DNA of 20,339 nucleotides from Legionella sp. (GTDB taxonomy: Bacteria; Pseudomonadota; Gammaproteobacteria; Legionellales; Legionellaceae). This document shows, in pieces, positions 5,951 to 13,835 of the stretch. Position 1 is the stretch's first letter. Each line of letters starts with the position of its first letter. The notes beneath the pieces were generated by a model that searched no databases, was not told the origin of the DNA, and was given only the letters and a program-made list of their open reading frames with translations. Made by a program: the position numbers and the translations under genes. Location: contig SCSO01000424.1 in the NCBI GenBank assembly GCA_004297865.1, positions 1-20,339 of the forward strand. The letters are read 5' to 3'.

Positions 5951-6913
5951 ATGGAAAACTCAGAAATTTCAGCTCTATTAACTAGTGTAAACACTTATGA
6001 GGAGTTTGAACAATTACGGTTGAATCAAACTGATTTCACTGCCGCAGCTCGAGAAATAATGCAGCGTCATCATTTACCCGATCAACCTTTAACTCTTTTT
6101 GCAGACGGGTGTAATCTCGTTTATGCCTTGGGAGATGAGCGTGTCATTAAGATATTTCTTCCTTGTCATCAAGATCAATTCCGTGGCGACTTATTAGTCA
6201 TGCAACATCTCCGGGATAAACTCTCTGTTAAAACCCCAAATATTGAATTTAGCGGCGAATTATGCGGTTGGCCTTATATTGTTATGACGCAACTCCCAGG
6301 AACGCTCTTAGAAGGTCTGTGGGAGTCTCTGAGCCAAAATAATAAAATCGTTTTAATACGAGAATTAGGATCTTTGATTAAAGAGGTACATGCTTTAGAT
6401 ACTCAAGGATTAGAAGCTATCGATTGCAATTGGCCTAAATTTATTCAGAGACAAATACAAGGTTGTTTTGCGCAACATCAAGCTAATGAATTACCTACAA
6501 CATTAATTAATGAAATTCCGGACTATCTCCAGAGCGTTGAATTACCGACCTATAGCAAACCGGTACTTTTAACGGGGGAATACACCCCAATGAATTTCTT
6601 AGTAAACCAGGTAGATGGTATTTGGCATATCACCGGACTCATTGATTTTGGGGATGCGATGTTGGGGTTACCTCAATATGACTTACTTGGACCGGGTGCA
6701 TTTTTAATTCAAGGAAATAAAGAGTTATTAAAGGAATTTTTGTTAGCTTATGGTTATACCGAAAATTCTTTTACGGAAAAATTCAGCCAACAAATGACTG
6801 CATTAATGTTATTGCATCAACACAGTCATTTGCCGCGACAGATTCGCATTAATAATTGGCAGCAGCAGGTTTCGAGTATGAAGGATTTACAAGAATTAGT
6901 TTGGGGTTTGTGA
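5951..6913 (+). CDS. Aminoglycoside-phosphotransferase-fold kinase with divergent catalytic loop
   Basis: From ATG 5951 the protein has 320 residues, typical of the APH / choline-kinase family. VIKIFL (65-70) holds the ATP-binding Lys67. YIVMTQLPG (109-117) is the hinge, and RELGSLIKEVHAL (137-149) is the helix found in all family members. The catalytic loop reads TGEYTPMN (208-215) where most relatives have HGDxxxxN: His is replaced by Thr and the catalytic Asp by Glu210, while Asn215 remains. The metal-binding Asp232 is present (IDFGDA). An earlier in-frame ATG at 5918 lies inside the ssb terminator stem and is rejected. The substrate is unknown and the name does not imply drug resistance. 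A second APH-fold kinase follows about 100 bases downstream. Confidence 0.75.
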   Translation: MENSEISALLTSVNTYEEFEQLRLNQTDFTAAAREIMQRHHLPDQPLTLFADGCNLVYALGDERVIKIFLPCHQDQFRGDLLVMQHLRDKLSVKTPNIEFSGELCGWPYIVMTQLPGTLLEGLWESLSQNNKIVLIRELGSLIKEVHALDTQGLEAIDCNWPKFIQRQIQGCFAQHQANELPTTLINEIPDYLQSVELPTYSKPVLLTGEYTPMNFLVNQVDGIWHITGLIDFGDAMLGLPQYDLLGPGAFLIQGNKELLKEFLLAYGYTENSFTEKFSQQMTALMLLHQHSHLPRQIRINNWQQQVSSMKDLQELVWGL

Positions 6914-6949
6914 TAGAGATATCATGAGGTTGGTACTGAGGTAGATTAT

Positions 6950-6979
6950 TGTAGGTTGGGTCAAATGACCCAAACTACA
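6950..6979. repeat. REP-like palindrome between the two kinase genes
   Basis: TGTAGGTTGGGTCA (6950-6963) pairs with TGACCCAAACTACA (6966-6979) with one mismatch and a two-base loop. The GTAGGTTGGGT...ACCCAA type is a widespread extragenic palindrome in bacteria. It lies 36 bases after one kinase gene and about 40 before the next, and may reduce readthrough. Confidence 0.7.
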
Positions 6980-7019
6980 GTTCACTGTTAAGCTTTTGCT
7001 TCCCAACAAATATTTATTT

Positions 7020-7835
7020 ATGGACGCTATGGACCAGCAATTAGACTATTACATTAAATTTTGGCAATTGACCGCAGTTGGTGAGCCCATTCAAACAAAT
7101 ACCAGTATCTTATTACCGTCGACCTATCAAGATAAACCTACAATGTTGAAAATTGCCCTATTGTCTGAAGAACAGTTAGGAAATGATTTAATGTGCTGGT
7201 GGAAAGGTCAGGGTGCCGCTATGGTTTTAGCTCAGCATGCTTCCGCTATTTTGTTAGAACGAGCAGAAGGTACAAAATCTTTAATACAAATGGCTAATTC
7301 TGGGTTAGATAATGAAGCCACTGTTATTATTTGTGATGTCATCAGTCAATTACATGCTCAGCAAAAGCCTCACAAGACTTTAGCTTTAGTTCCTCTAGCA
7401 CGATGGTTTAAATCTTTAGATCGGGCTGCCAAACAAAGAAAAGGTATCTTTGCGCAGGCGGATCAAATGGCTAAGCAATTAATACATCAGCAAAAAGAGA
7501 TTGTCGTATTACATGGAGATATTCATCATGAGAATATCTTGGACTTTGGCAATAGAGGATGGCTTGCAATAGATCCTAAGGGTTTGATAGGTGACCGTGG
7601 TTTTGAATATGCAAACCTTTTTTGTAATCCTAGTTCAAGAGCATGTATCCCTGGACGATTTGAACAACAACTGGTAGTAGTTGCAAAAGCTGCAAATTTA
7701 GATACTTTACGTTTATTGCAATGGATTCTTGCCTATGCTGGCCTATCGGCTGCTTGGCATTATGAAGATGGCACAGAACCTGATGTGGCAATGAAGATTG
7801 CTGAAATGGCACTTGCTAGACTTCGGTCTGTATAA
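7020..7835 (+). CDS. Streptomycin 6-kinase-type / hydroxyurea-kinase-type phosphotransferase (APH(6) family)
   Basis: From ATG 7020 the protein has 271 residues, close to StrB-type APH(6) enzymes. MLKIA (42-46) holds the ATP-binding Lys44. LHGDIHHENIL (164-174) is the full catalytic loop, with Asp167 and Asn172. WLAIDPKGLIGDR (181-193), with metal-binding Asp185, is a hallmark of the APH(6) / hydroxyurea phosphotransferase family. Members phosphorylate streptomycin, viomycin-like drugs or hydroxyurea in resistant strains, but chromosomal homologues often have no known substrate. No integron, transposon or other mobile context is visible, so resistance should not be assumed. A TTG eight codons upstream (6996) and an ATG at 7029 are alternative starts; none has a good ribosome site. 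It is convergent with rplQ. Confidence 0.8.
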   Translation: MDAMDQQLDYYIKFWQLTAVGEPIQTNTSILLPSTYQDKPTMLKIALLSEEQLGNDLMCWWKGQGAAMVLAQHASAILLERAEGTKSLIQMANSGLDNEATVIICDVISQLHAQQKPHKTLALVPLARWFKSLDRAAKQRKGIFAQADQMAKQLIHQQKEIVVLHGDIHHENILDFGNRGWLAIDPKGLIGDRGFEYANLFCNPSSRACIPGRFEQQLVVVAKAANLDTLRLLQWILAYAGLSAAWHYEDGTEPDVAMKIAEMALARLRSV

Positions 7836-7923
7836 CCCTAGCCCATCGGCAGCCACATCTTTCGGAATCTTTGTTGGACTGTAATTTATTTATCTCAATT
7901 TACAATAATTAAAAAAACTAAGT

Positions 7924-7951
7924 AAAAAAAAACCCGCTTCAGCGGGCTTTT
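7924..7951 (-). terminator. Rho-independent terminator of the ribosomal protein operon
   Basis: Read leftwards, CCCGC-TGAA-GCGGG (7933-7946) is followed by nine T residues. It lies 14 bases after the rplQ stop codon and ends the long minus-strand ribosomal block. T residues on the other side of the stem could also stop the convergent kinase transcript. Confidence 0.92.
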
Positions 7952-7960
7952 TGAAATTAA

Positions 7961-8344
7961 CTACTCTTCTGAGTCGTCAGCAGCTTCCGGTCTATCCACT
8001 AATTCAATAATAGCCATTGGCGCATTGTCACCAGTACGATATCCACATTTGATGATACGTAGATAACCACCTGGTCTTTCAATATAACGCGGGCCTAGTT
8101 TAGTAAATAACTTACCTACTGCAGTCTTAGAACGTAAAACATCAAAGACTTGACGGCGAGTTGCTACTGAATCAACTTTACTTACAGTAACTAAACGCTC
8201 GAAATAACGGCGTAGATCTTTTGCTTTAGGCAAAGTAGTTTTAATAATTTCATGTTCGATCAACGAACAGCACATATTAGAAAACATAGCCTTACGATGG
8301 CTACTAGTACGGCTAAAACTACGGCCAGTATTACGGTGACGCAT
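7961..8344 (-). CDS. rplQ: 50S ribosomal protein L17
   Basis: The 127 residues equal the E. coli length. The N-terminus MRHRNTGRSFSRTSSHRKAM is the L17 signature, and GGYLRIIKCGYRTGDNAPMAIIEL closes the conserved core. L17 sits near the exit of the peptide tunnel on the large subunit. AGGAG lies eight bases before the ATG. It is the last gene of the alpha operon, 18 bases after rpoA and directly before a terminator. The acidic tail (AADDSEE) is ordinary. Confidence 0.98.
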   Translation of the reverse strand: MRHRNTGRSFSRTSSHRKAMFSNMCCSLIEHEIIKTTLPKAKDLRRYFERLVTVSKVDSVATRRQVFDVLRSKTAVGKLFTKLGPRYIERPGGYLRIIKCGYRTGDNAPMAIIELVDRPEAADDSEE

Positions 8345-8362
8345 AACAAAAACTCCTAAATA

Positions 8363-9355
8363 TTACTCGCTCAGACTCGCTGGCGGCCAATTCTCAAGTT
8401 TCATACCAAGCGATAATGAACGTGAAGCTAAAACATCTTTAATCTCAGTTAAGGACTTTTTCCCAAGATTTGGAGTTTTTAATAATTCATTTTCAGTACG
8501 TTGTACCAAATCGCCAATATAATGAATATTTTCTGCTTTTAAGCAATTTGCAGAGCGAACTGTCAATTCTAAGTCATCGACAGAACGTAACAGAACAGGA
8601 TCAAAATCATTACGTTCTTTATTGTCAGAACGTGATTCTTCAAATTTCATATCCACAAATGCATGCAATTGTCTTTGCAGAATGCTAGCTGAAATACGAA
8701 TCGCTTCTTCAGCATCAATTGTTCCATTTGTTTCAAGTTCTAGAGTCAATTTATCTAGGTTGGTTCTGTTCTCTACACGAGCGCTATCTACATAATAAGC
8801 AACTTTTCTAACTGGAGAGAAGCTATTATCAATTTTCAGTTTTCCAACAGATTTCTTTTCAACTTCATCATCTAAATGACGAACAAATGAATCTGTATTA
8901 TGGAAGCCAATGCCTCTCTCAATTTTAAGAGTCATATTCAATTTGCCTTTCTCGTTCAGATTAGCAATTACGAGATCAGGATTAATAATCTCTAATCCAT
9001 GAGTTAATTGAATATCACCAGCAGTAACTTGACATGGGCCTTGCTTATTTAAGTTGACTACGACTTCTTCGCCAACACTTAACTTAACAGCAACCAATTT
9101 AAGATTTAATAATAAATCAACAACATCTTCTTGAACGCCTTCAATTGTACTGTATTCATGAAGAACACCGTCGATTGAGGCTTCAGTAATTGCACTGCCA
9201 GGCATAGATGACAATAATATACGTCTCAAAGCATTGCCAATCGTGTGACCATATCCTCGTTCCAAAGGCTCTAGAACAATCCTAACTTTATAAGGTGACT
9301 CAGCCTGTACTTTGAGAACTTTTGGCGTCAGCATTTCATTGATTTCAGTATACAT
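8363..9355 (-). CDS. rpoA: DNA-directed RNA polymerase subunit alpha
   Basis: The protein has 330 residues (E. coli 329). The N-terminal domain (about 1-235) nucleates core assembly and has the signature LEPLERGYGHTIGNALRRIL. After a linker, the C-terminal domain has ELTVRSANCLKAENIHYIGD, with Arg267 and Asn270 corresponding to E. coli Arg265 and Asn268, which contact UP-element DNA and activators. It ends ENWPPASLSE, as in E. coli. GGAG precedes the ATG by about ten bases. Its place between rpsD and rplQ is the usual alpha-operon order, which ties RNA polymerase supply to ribosome production. Confidence 0.99.
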   Translation of the reverse strand: MYTEINEMLTPKVLKVQAESPYKVRIVLEPLERGYGHTIGNALRRILLSSMPGSAITEASIDGVLHEYSTIEGVQEDVVDLLLNLKLVAVKLSVGEEVVVNLNKQGPCQVTAGDIQLTHGLEIINPDLVIANLNEKGKLNMTLKIERGIGFHNTDSFVRHLDDEVEKKSVGKLKIDNSFSPVRKVAYYVDSARVENRTNLDKLTLELETNGTIDAEEAIRISASILQRQLHAFVDMKFEESRSDNKERNDFDPVLLRSVDDLELTVRSANCLKAENIHYIGDLVQRTENELLKTPNLGKKSLTEIKDVLASRSLSLGMKLENWPPASLSE

Positions 9356-9372
9356 TCAGCTATTCTCCGAGC

Positions 9373-9993
9373 TTACTTAGAGTAGTGTTCTACAACTAGA
9401 TTTACGTTGTAGTCTGAAGATAAATCAGTTAACGTTGGGACTGTAGTAAAGGTTCCTTTAAAAGAATCATTATCTACTATTATCCAATCGCATGTTGTTC
9501 TTTGTTCAGATAAAGCTAAAGCAGCCTGAACACGGCCCTGACCTCTTGCTTTCTGACGAACTGAAATAACATCACCTGCTTTAACTAAATAAGAAGGTAC
9601 GTTAACTGCGCTATCATTTACAAGTATCGCTTTATGCGTAACTAATTGTCTTGCTTCAGCACGAGTACTTGCAAAGCCCATACGATAAACAACATTATCT
9701 AACCGACTTTCTAATAAGGACATAAGGTTTTCACCAGTAGATCCTTTTTGACCAGCCGCTTTTTTATAATAGTTGCGGAATTGCTTTTCTAAAACACCAT
9801 ATAATCTTTTAATTTTTTGCTTTTCTCTAAGCTGAATTCCGTAGCTATTCAAACGCGGCTTTTTATCGCCATGCTGTCCAGGTAGCTTTTCAGACTTACA
9901 CTTAGATTTATAATCTTTTACACCACTTTTAAGAAATAAGTCCGTACCTTCGCGACGTGAAAGCTTACATCTTGGACCAATATATCTAGCCAT
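9373..9993 (-). CDS. rpsD: 30S ribosomal protein S4
   Basis: The 206 residues equal the E. coli length. The N-terminus MARYIGPRCKLSRREGTDLFL and the S4 RNA-binding domain (about 94-155, RLDNVVYRMGFASTRAEARQLV) are typical. Only scattered cysteines occur in the N-terminal part, so it is the zinc-free form. S4 binds 16S rRNA first in assembly of the 5' domain. In E. coli it represses the alpha operon through a pseudoknot before rpsM; the leader here is too short to say whether this is kept. AGGAG lies six bases before the ATG. Confidence 0.99.
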   Translation of the reverse strand: MARYIGPRCKLSRREGTDLFLKSGVKDYKSKCKSEKLPGQHGDKKPRLNSYGIQLREKQKIKRLYGVLEKQFRNYYKKAAGQKGSTGENLMSLLESRLDNVVYRMGFASTRAEARQLVTHKAILVNDSAVNVPSYLVKAGDVISVRQKARGQGRVQAALALSEQRTTCDWIIVDNDSFKGTFTTVPTLTDLSSDYNVNLVVEHYSK

Positions 9994-10009
9994 TCATTAC
10001 TCCTGAATC

Positions 10010-10408
10010 TTACACTCGACGTTTTTTAGGTGGCTTACAACCATTATGTGGTATGCCAGTGACATCGGTTATTTCAACAATTTTAAAATCTTGGGATATT
10101 AATTCACGTATTGTGGACTCTCTACCAGGACCAGGACCATGAACGAAAACAGCCACAGATTTCATGCCATATTCTTTTGCAACAGCAGCTGCACGCTCTG
10201 TCGCGACTTGCGCAGCATAAGGAGTACTTTTTCTAGAGCCTCTGAATCCAGAGCCACCAGAAGTTGCCCAACATAGTGCGTTACCCTGTCTATCTGTGAA
10301 GGTTACAATCGTATTATTAAACGATGCGTGAACATGCACTATACCATCAGATACGGTATGCTTAGTCTTTTTTCGTACTTTTTGCTGTTTTGACTTAGTT
10401 ATTGCCAT
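10010..10408 (-). CDS. rpsK: 30S ribosomal protein S11
   Basis: The protein has 132 residues (E. coli 129). HVHASFNNTIVTFTD (25-39), FVHGPGPGRESTIREL and the C-terminal IPHNGCKPPKKRRV are family signatures. The Asn-Gly pair in that tail is the site converted to isoaspartate in E. coli. S11 forms part of the small-subunit platform near the mRNA exit. It follows rpsM by 21 bases, and AGGA lies before the ATG. Confidence 0.99.
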   Translation of the reverse strand: MAITKSKQQKVRKKTKHTVSDGIVHVHASFNNTIVTFTDRQGNALCWATSGGSGFRGSRKSTPYAAQVATERAAAVAKEYGMKSVAVFVHGPGPGRESTIRELISQDFKIVEITDVTGIPHNGCKPPKKRRV

Positions 10409-10429
10409 CTTATTTTCCTACATGAAAAA

Positions 10430-10786
10430 TCAAACATTACTACCTTTTCTACGGCCTTTCCTGGTACGTGCATTCGTTTTTGTACGTTGTCCACGTAAGG
10501 GTAAACCTCTTCTGTGCCTTAGTCCACGATAACAACCTAAGTCCATAAGACGCTTGATGTTCATTGTCACAACACGACGTAGATCACCTTCGACTGTTAA
10601 CTTAGTTATTTCATTTCTTAAAGACTCTAATTGAGCTTCAGTTAATTGTGATACTTTGGCTGAAGGATCTACATCAACCGTTTTACATAATGTTAAAGAT
10701 GTGGTTTTACCAATACCATATATAGCTGTTAATGCAATCACTACATGTTTGTTATCAGGTATATTCACGCCTGCAATACGAGCCAT
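10430..10786 (-). CDS. rpsM: 30S ribosomal protein S13
   Basis: The 118 residues equal the E. coli length. MARIAGVNIPDNKHVVIALT, YGIGKT, and the basic tail LRGQRTKTNARTRKG are typical. S13 lies in the head of the small subunit, touching the P-site tRNA and the large-subunit bridge. It is the first gene of the alpha segment. The 78-base gap from rpmJ holds a promoter candidate and a small hairpin. GGAG lies six bases before the ATG. Confidence 0.99.
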   Translation of the reverse strand: MARIAGVNIPDNKHVVIALTAIYGIGKTTSLTLCKTVDVDPSAKVSQLTEAQLESLRNEITKLTVEGDLRRVVTMNIKRLMDLGCYRGLRHRRGLPLRGQRTKTNARTRKGRRKGSNV

Positions 10787-10810
10787 TAGCTTCTCCGAAC
10801 GTTATTTTGT

Positions 10811-10857
10811 TCTGTCGAAAGGGACAGAAGAATACTATTTTTATAAATTAAAATCAA
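10811..10857 (-). promoter_or_regulatory. Alpha-operon promoter candidate with start-site hairpin
   Basis: Read leftwards, TTGATT (10852-10857), a 17-base spacer and TATTCT (10829-10834) form a plausible sigma-70 promoter. It is followed at once by a hairpin TCTGTC-CCTTTC-GACAGA (10811-10828) overlapping the expected start. It lies in the only sizeable gap between rpmJ and rpsM, where many gammaproteobacteria begin the alpha operon. The leader is too short to show an S4 pseudoknot by eye. Confidence 0.5.
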
Positions 10858-10864
10858 GTAGGTA

Positions 10865-10978
10865 TTAACCTTGTTTTTGCTTATGACGAGCATCTTTGCA
10901 TATTACTCGTATAGTGCCACTTCTTTTAATTATTTTACAATTGCGACAAATTCGCTTTACTGATGCTCTAACTTTCAT
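10865..10978 (-). CDS. rpmJ: 50S ribosomal protein L36 (zinc-binding form)
   Basis: This 37-residue gene is read from the reverse strand as [19 protein letters not shown] and onward to HKQKQG, nearly identical in pattern to E. coli L36 (38 residues). Cys11, Cys14, Cys27 and His32 form the zinc ribbon. GGAG lies seven bases before the ATG. It follows secY by 18 bases, its standard place as the last gene of the spc operon. L36 binds 23S rRNA near the base of the L7/L12 stalk. Confidence 0.97.
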
Positions 10979-10996
10979 TAACAACTCCAATAAAAA

Positions 10997-12325
10997 TCAT
11001 AATAGACCAGGTAACTTAGTACCCTTAAAATTAGCCTTTTTCATTAAAGAATCATACTGTTGAGTCATTAAATGAGCTTGTATCTGTGCTACAAAATCCA
11101 TGATAACTACAACGATAATCAGTAATGATGTTCCTCCGAAATAAAAGGGAACATGCCATGTATACATTAATATCTGCGGTAACAAACATACTAGAACAAG
11201 ATAGATAGCCCCTACTAACGTTAACCTTGTCATTACTGAGTCGATATATTTAGTGGTTTGCTCACCGGGTCTAATTCCAGGTATATAAGCACCTGATTTC
11301 TTTAAGTTTTCAGCAGTATCTTTAGGATTAAATACTAAAGCTGCATAAAAGAATGCAAAAAACAGTATCGCAATTGCATAAACTATAAGATAAAGCGGTT
11401 GACCAGGTGATAAAGCCATTCCAACGTCAGCTAACCAACTCATACCTTTAGTATGTGAAAAGAATTGCGCTAAAGTTGCTGGTAGCAAAATGATACTCGA
11501 AGCAAAAATGGGGGGAATAACCCCTGACATATTTATCTTCAAAGGTAGATGACTAGTTTGTGCTGCATACACTTTTCTACCTTGAGTTCTTTGTGCATAA
11601 TTCACCCTAATTCGTCTTTGAGCTCTCTCCATGAAGACGACAAAACCTGTTACTGCTATTACTACAAAGGCAACAACAATTAGGGTGAGCGCTTGCATTT
11701 GTCCTTCTTTAACTTGTTGAAGAACAGAGGCAATAGCTACCGGCATACTTGAAACAATACCTGAAAATATAATTAACGAGATACCGTTCCCAACACCTTT
11801 TTCGGTTATTTGTTCACCCAACCACATCAAAAACATAGTTCCGGTGACTAAAGTAACCACTGCTGTAAAGTAAAATGAAAAATCTGGCTGCAAAGCAATT
11901 TGCTGACCTGCTAACCATCTCGCCATTCCTAATGATTGGAATATAGACAAGAGCAAGGTCAAATAGCGTGTGTATTGGTTTATTTTACGTCGTCCTGACT
12001 CACCTTCTTTTTTAAGTTGCTCTAACTTAGGCGAGACAACTGAAAATAATTGGATGATAATTGACGCCGAAATATAAGGCATAATTCCAATTGCAAATAC
12101 TGTAACACGCGATAATGCACCACCAGAAAACATATTAAACAAACCAAAAATCGTATTTTGTTGTTCATTGAAAAAATTAGCTAATCGAGCTGGATCCAAA
12201 CCTGGAACAGGAATATGCGCACCCAAACGATAGACTAAAATGCCTAGAACAACGAAAATCAATCTTGCTTTTAGCTCAGCCAATCCTCCGCGAGATTGGC
12301 TTCCGTTATGCTTTTGGTTTTTCAT
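10997..12325 (-). CDS. secY: Preprotein translocase subunit SecY
   Basis: The protein has 442 residues (E. coli 443), with ten membrane helices. Signature parts are YRLGAHIPVPGLD (32-44), GIMPYISASIIIQL (helix 2), GNGISLIIFSGIV, and KSGAYIPGIRPGEQT in the fifth cytoplasmic loop, which contacts SecA and the ribosome. It forms the protein-conducting channel with SecE and SecG in the inner membrane. The ATG lies two bases after the rplO stop, implying coupled translation. This position among spc-operon ribosomal genes is universal in the group. Confidence 0.99.
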   Translation of the reverse strand: MKNQKHNGSQSRGGLAELKARLIFVVLGILVYRLGAHIPVPGLDPARLANFFNEQQNTIFGLFNMFSGGALSRVTVFAIGIMPYISASIIIQLFSVVSPKLEQLKKEGESGRRKINQYTRYLTLLLSIFQSLGMARWLAGQQIALQPDFSFYFTAVVTLVTGTMFLMWLGEQITEKGVGNGISLIIFSGIVSSMPVAIASVLQQVKEGQMQALTLIVVAFVVIAVTGFVVFMERAQRRIRVNYAQRTQGRKVYAAQTSHLPLKINMSGVIPPIFASSIILLPATLAQFFSHTKGMSWLADVGMALSPGQPLYLIVYAIAILFFAFFYAALVFNPKDTAENLKKSGAYIPGIRPGEQTTKYIDSVMTRLTLVGAIYLVLVCLLPQILMYTWHVPFYFGGTSLLIIVVVIMDFVAQIQAHLMTQQYDSLMKKANFKGTKLPGLL

Positions 12326-12327
12326 AG

Positions 12328-12762
12328 TTACTCTTCTATGCTTCCACCTAAACCTTCAATGGCTGATCGAGCTCCTTTAGTGACTCTTAAACCTTTAAGC
12401 TTAATGGCAGTAGTTAATTCCCCAGATAAAATCACTTTGACGTCTTTAATAGCACTTGTGATTAAACCAGCTTCTCTTAAAGCTTTTAAATCGATTACTT
12501 CTGCATTTAATTTTGCAAGTTCACTCAAGCAAATCTGATCGACTGTACGACCCACTCTTGATTTGAAACCCATTTTAGGTAATCGTCTTTGAATTGGCAT
12601 TTGTCCGCCTTCAAAGTTGATCTTATGATAACCGCCCGCTCTGGCCTTTTGACCTTTATGACCTTTACCACTTGTTTTACCTAAACCGGATCCTATACCA
12701 CGTCCTAAACGTTTTTTAGGAGGTTTTGAACCTGGATCTGGCGATAGCGTATTTAAATTCAT
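12328..12762 (-). CDS. rplO: 50S ribosomal protein L15
   Basis: The 144 residues equal the E. coli length. MNLNTLSPDPGSKPPKKRLG, then a glycine-rich extended arm (GRGIGSGLGKTSGKGHKGQKARAG) that threads into 23S rRNA, then the globular C-terminal domain. Its ATG shares one base with the rpmD stop (TAATG). L15 is a late-assembling protein in the large-subunit core. Confidence 0.98.
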   Translation of the reverse strand: MNLNTLSPDPGSKPPKKRLGRGIGSGLGKTSGKGHKGQKARAGGYHKINFEGGQMPIQRRLPKMGFKSRVGRTVDQICLSELAKLNAEVIDLKALREAGLITSAIKDVKVILSGELTTAIKLKGLRVTKGARSAIEGLGGSIEE

Positions 12763-12947
12763 TATACACTCTCCTCTACTAGCAATAGGTAGTTAATTTC
12801 ATTAACTAGGCCACGAATTGCTGGAGTATCGTTATGAGATACACTTGAATTGGTTTTGCCTAATCCCAATTGTTTGGCAATAGTTTTATGTTTTGGCTTT
12901 CTGCCAATTAAACTTTTAACCAATGTTATTTTGATTGTTTTATTCAT
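12762..12947 (-). CDS. rpmD: 50S ribosomal protein L30
   Basis: From ATG 12947 the protein has 61 residues (E. coli 59). MNKTIKITLVKSLIGRKPKHK and DTPAIRGLVNEINYLL match the family. A GTG at 12950, overlapping the rpsE stop codon, is one codon earlier and could also serve; the ATG aligns with the E. coli N-terminus (MAKTIKIT). No strong ribosome site is seen, so translation is probably coupled to rpsE, whose stop lies within three bases. L30 is a small peripheral protein of the large subunit. Confidence 0.95.
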   Translation of the reverse strand: MNKTIKITLVKSLIGRKPKHKTIAKQLGLGKTNSSVSHNDTPAIRGLVNEINYLLLVEESV

Positions 12948-12949
12948 CA

Positions 12950-13456
12950 CTAGCCCGCCATCACTTCTTCGACTGTTTTACCACGTTTGGCAGCTACATA
13001 ATCAGGAGTACCGATATTGGATAAAGCACCAATTGTCGCACGTACAATATTACTTGGATTAGTAGAACCAATACTCTTAGCTAATATGTTTTGTACACCA
13101 AGAACTTCAAGAACGGCTCGCATAGCACCACCGGCAATAATTCCAGTACCTTCGCTTGCAGGTTTCATGAATACTTTAGAAGCACCATAACTCCAAGTGA
13201 TTTCGTGGAATATAGTATTTCCAGATAATGGAATATAAACCATATTCTTTTTCGCTTGGTCCATCGCCTTTTGAATTGCTATTGGAACTTCGCGTGCCTT
13301 ACCCCTACCAAAACCGACTCGACCTTTTCCGTCGCCAACAACGACAAGAACAGCAAAGCCAAATACACGTCCACCTTTTACAACCTTTGCTGTACGTGTA
13401 ACCGATACCAACTTCTCTTGGTATCCATCTGATTTAGGTGTATCTTCGAATGCCAT
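12950..13456 (-). CDS. rpsE: 30S ribosomal protein S5
   Basis: The protein has 168 residues (E. coli 167). The double-stranded-RNA-binding-like N-terminal domain includes the loop VVKGGR (about 25-30) that lies near the spectinomycin site. VGDGKGRVGFGRGKAREVP and ASEGTGIIAGGAMRAVLE follow. S5 helps decoding fidelity and lines the mRNA entry. No substitution in the spectinomycin loop stands out. It follows rplR by nine bases. Confidence 0.99.
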   Translation of the reverse strand: MAFEDTPKSDGYQEKLVSVTRTAKVVKGGRVFGFAVLVVVGDGKGRVGFGRGKAREVPIAIQKAMDQAKKNMVYIPLSGNTIFHEITWSYGASKVFMKPASEGTGIIAGGAMRAVLEVLGVQNILAKSIGSTNPSNIVRATIGALSNIGTPDYVAAKRGKTVEEVMAG

Positions 13457-13465
13457 AACCCTTCC

Positions 13466-13825
13466 TTAAAAATCTAATCCGGCTTCGCGTGCACCTTCAG
13501 CAAGGGCTTTCACACGGCCATGATATTTGTAACCAGCTCGGTCAAATGCAACCTGAGTGATGCCTTTTTCAGCAGCTCGTTTACCAAGTAATTTTCCTAC
13601 TAAAGTGGCTTGTTCCACTTTATTTTTACCCGTAAGGCTGGATCTTAACTCTGTATCGTTTGTCGAACAAACAGCTAATACCTTATCGCCAAGTTTGTCA
13701 GATTGAATGATTTGAGAATAGATATGACTATTGCTTCTATAAACAACCAATCTTGCTCTACCTGATTTACGAATTAGTGCTTTCGCTTTTAATCCACGTC
13801 TTTCACGTGAGTTGTGCTTATTCAT
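13466..13825 (-). CDS. rplR: 50S ribosomal protein L18
   Basis: The protein has 119 residues (E. coli 117). RLVVYRSNSHIYSQII, a conserved core strand, and the C-terminal FDRAGYKYHGRVKALAEGAR are typical of L18. L18 joins L5 and L25 in attaching 5S rRNA to the large subunit. rplE, encoded upstream in this operon, is its partner. The basic N-terminus (KHNSRERRGLKAK) is normal. Confidence 0.98.
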   Translation of the reverse strand: MNKHNSRERRGLKAKALIRKSGRARLVVYRSNSHIYSQIIQSDKLGDKVLAVCSTNDTELRSSLTGKNKVEQATLVGKLLGKRAAEKGITQVAFDRAGYKYHGRVKALAEGAREAGLDF

Positions 13826-13835
13826 AAGTTACACC

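Noticed and set aside
7020..7835. Calling the second kinase an acquired streptomycin resistance gene
   Set aside because: Only family-level motifs are visible, and there is no integron, transposon or plasmid context.
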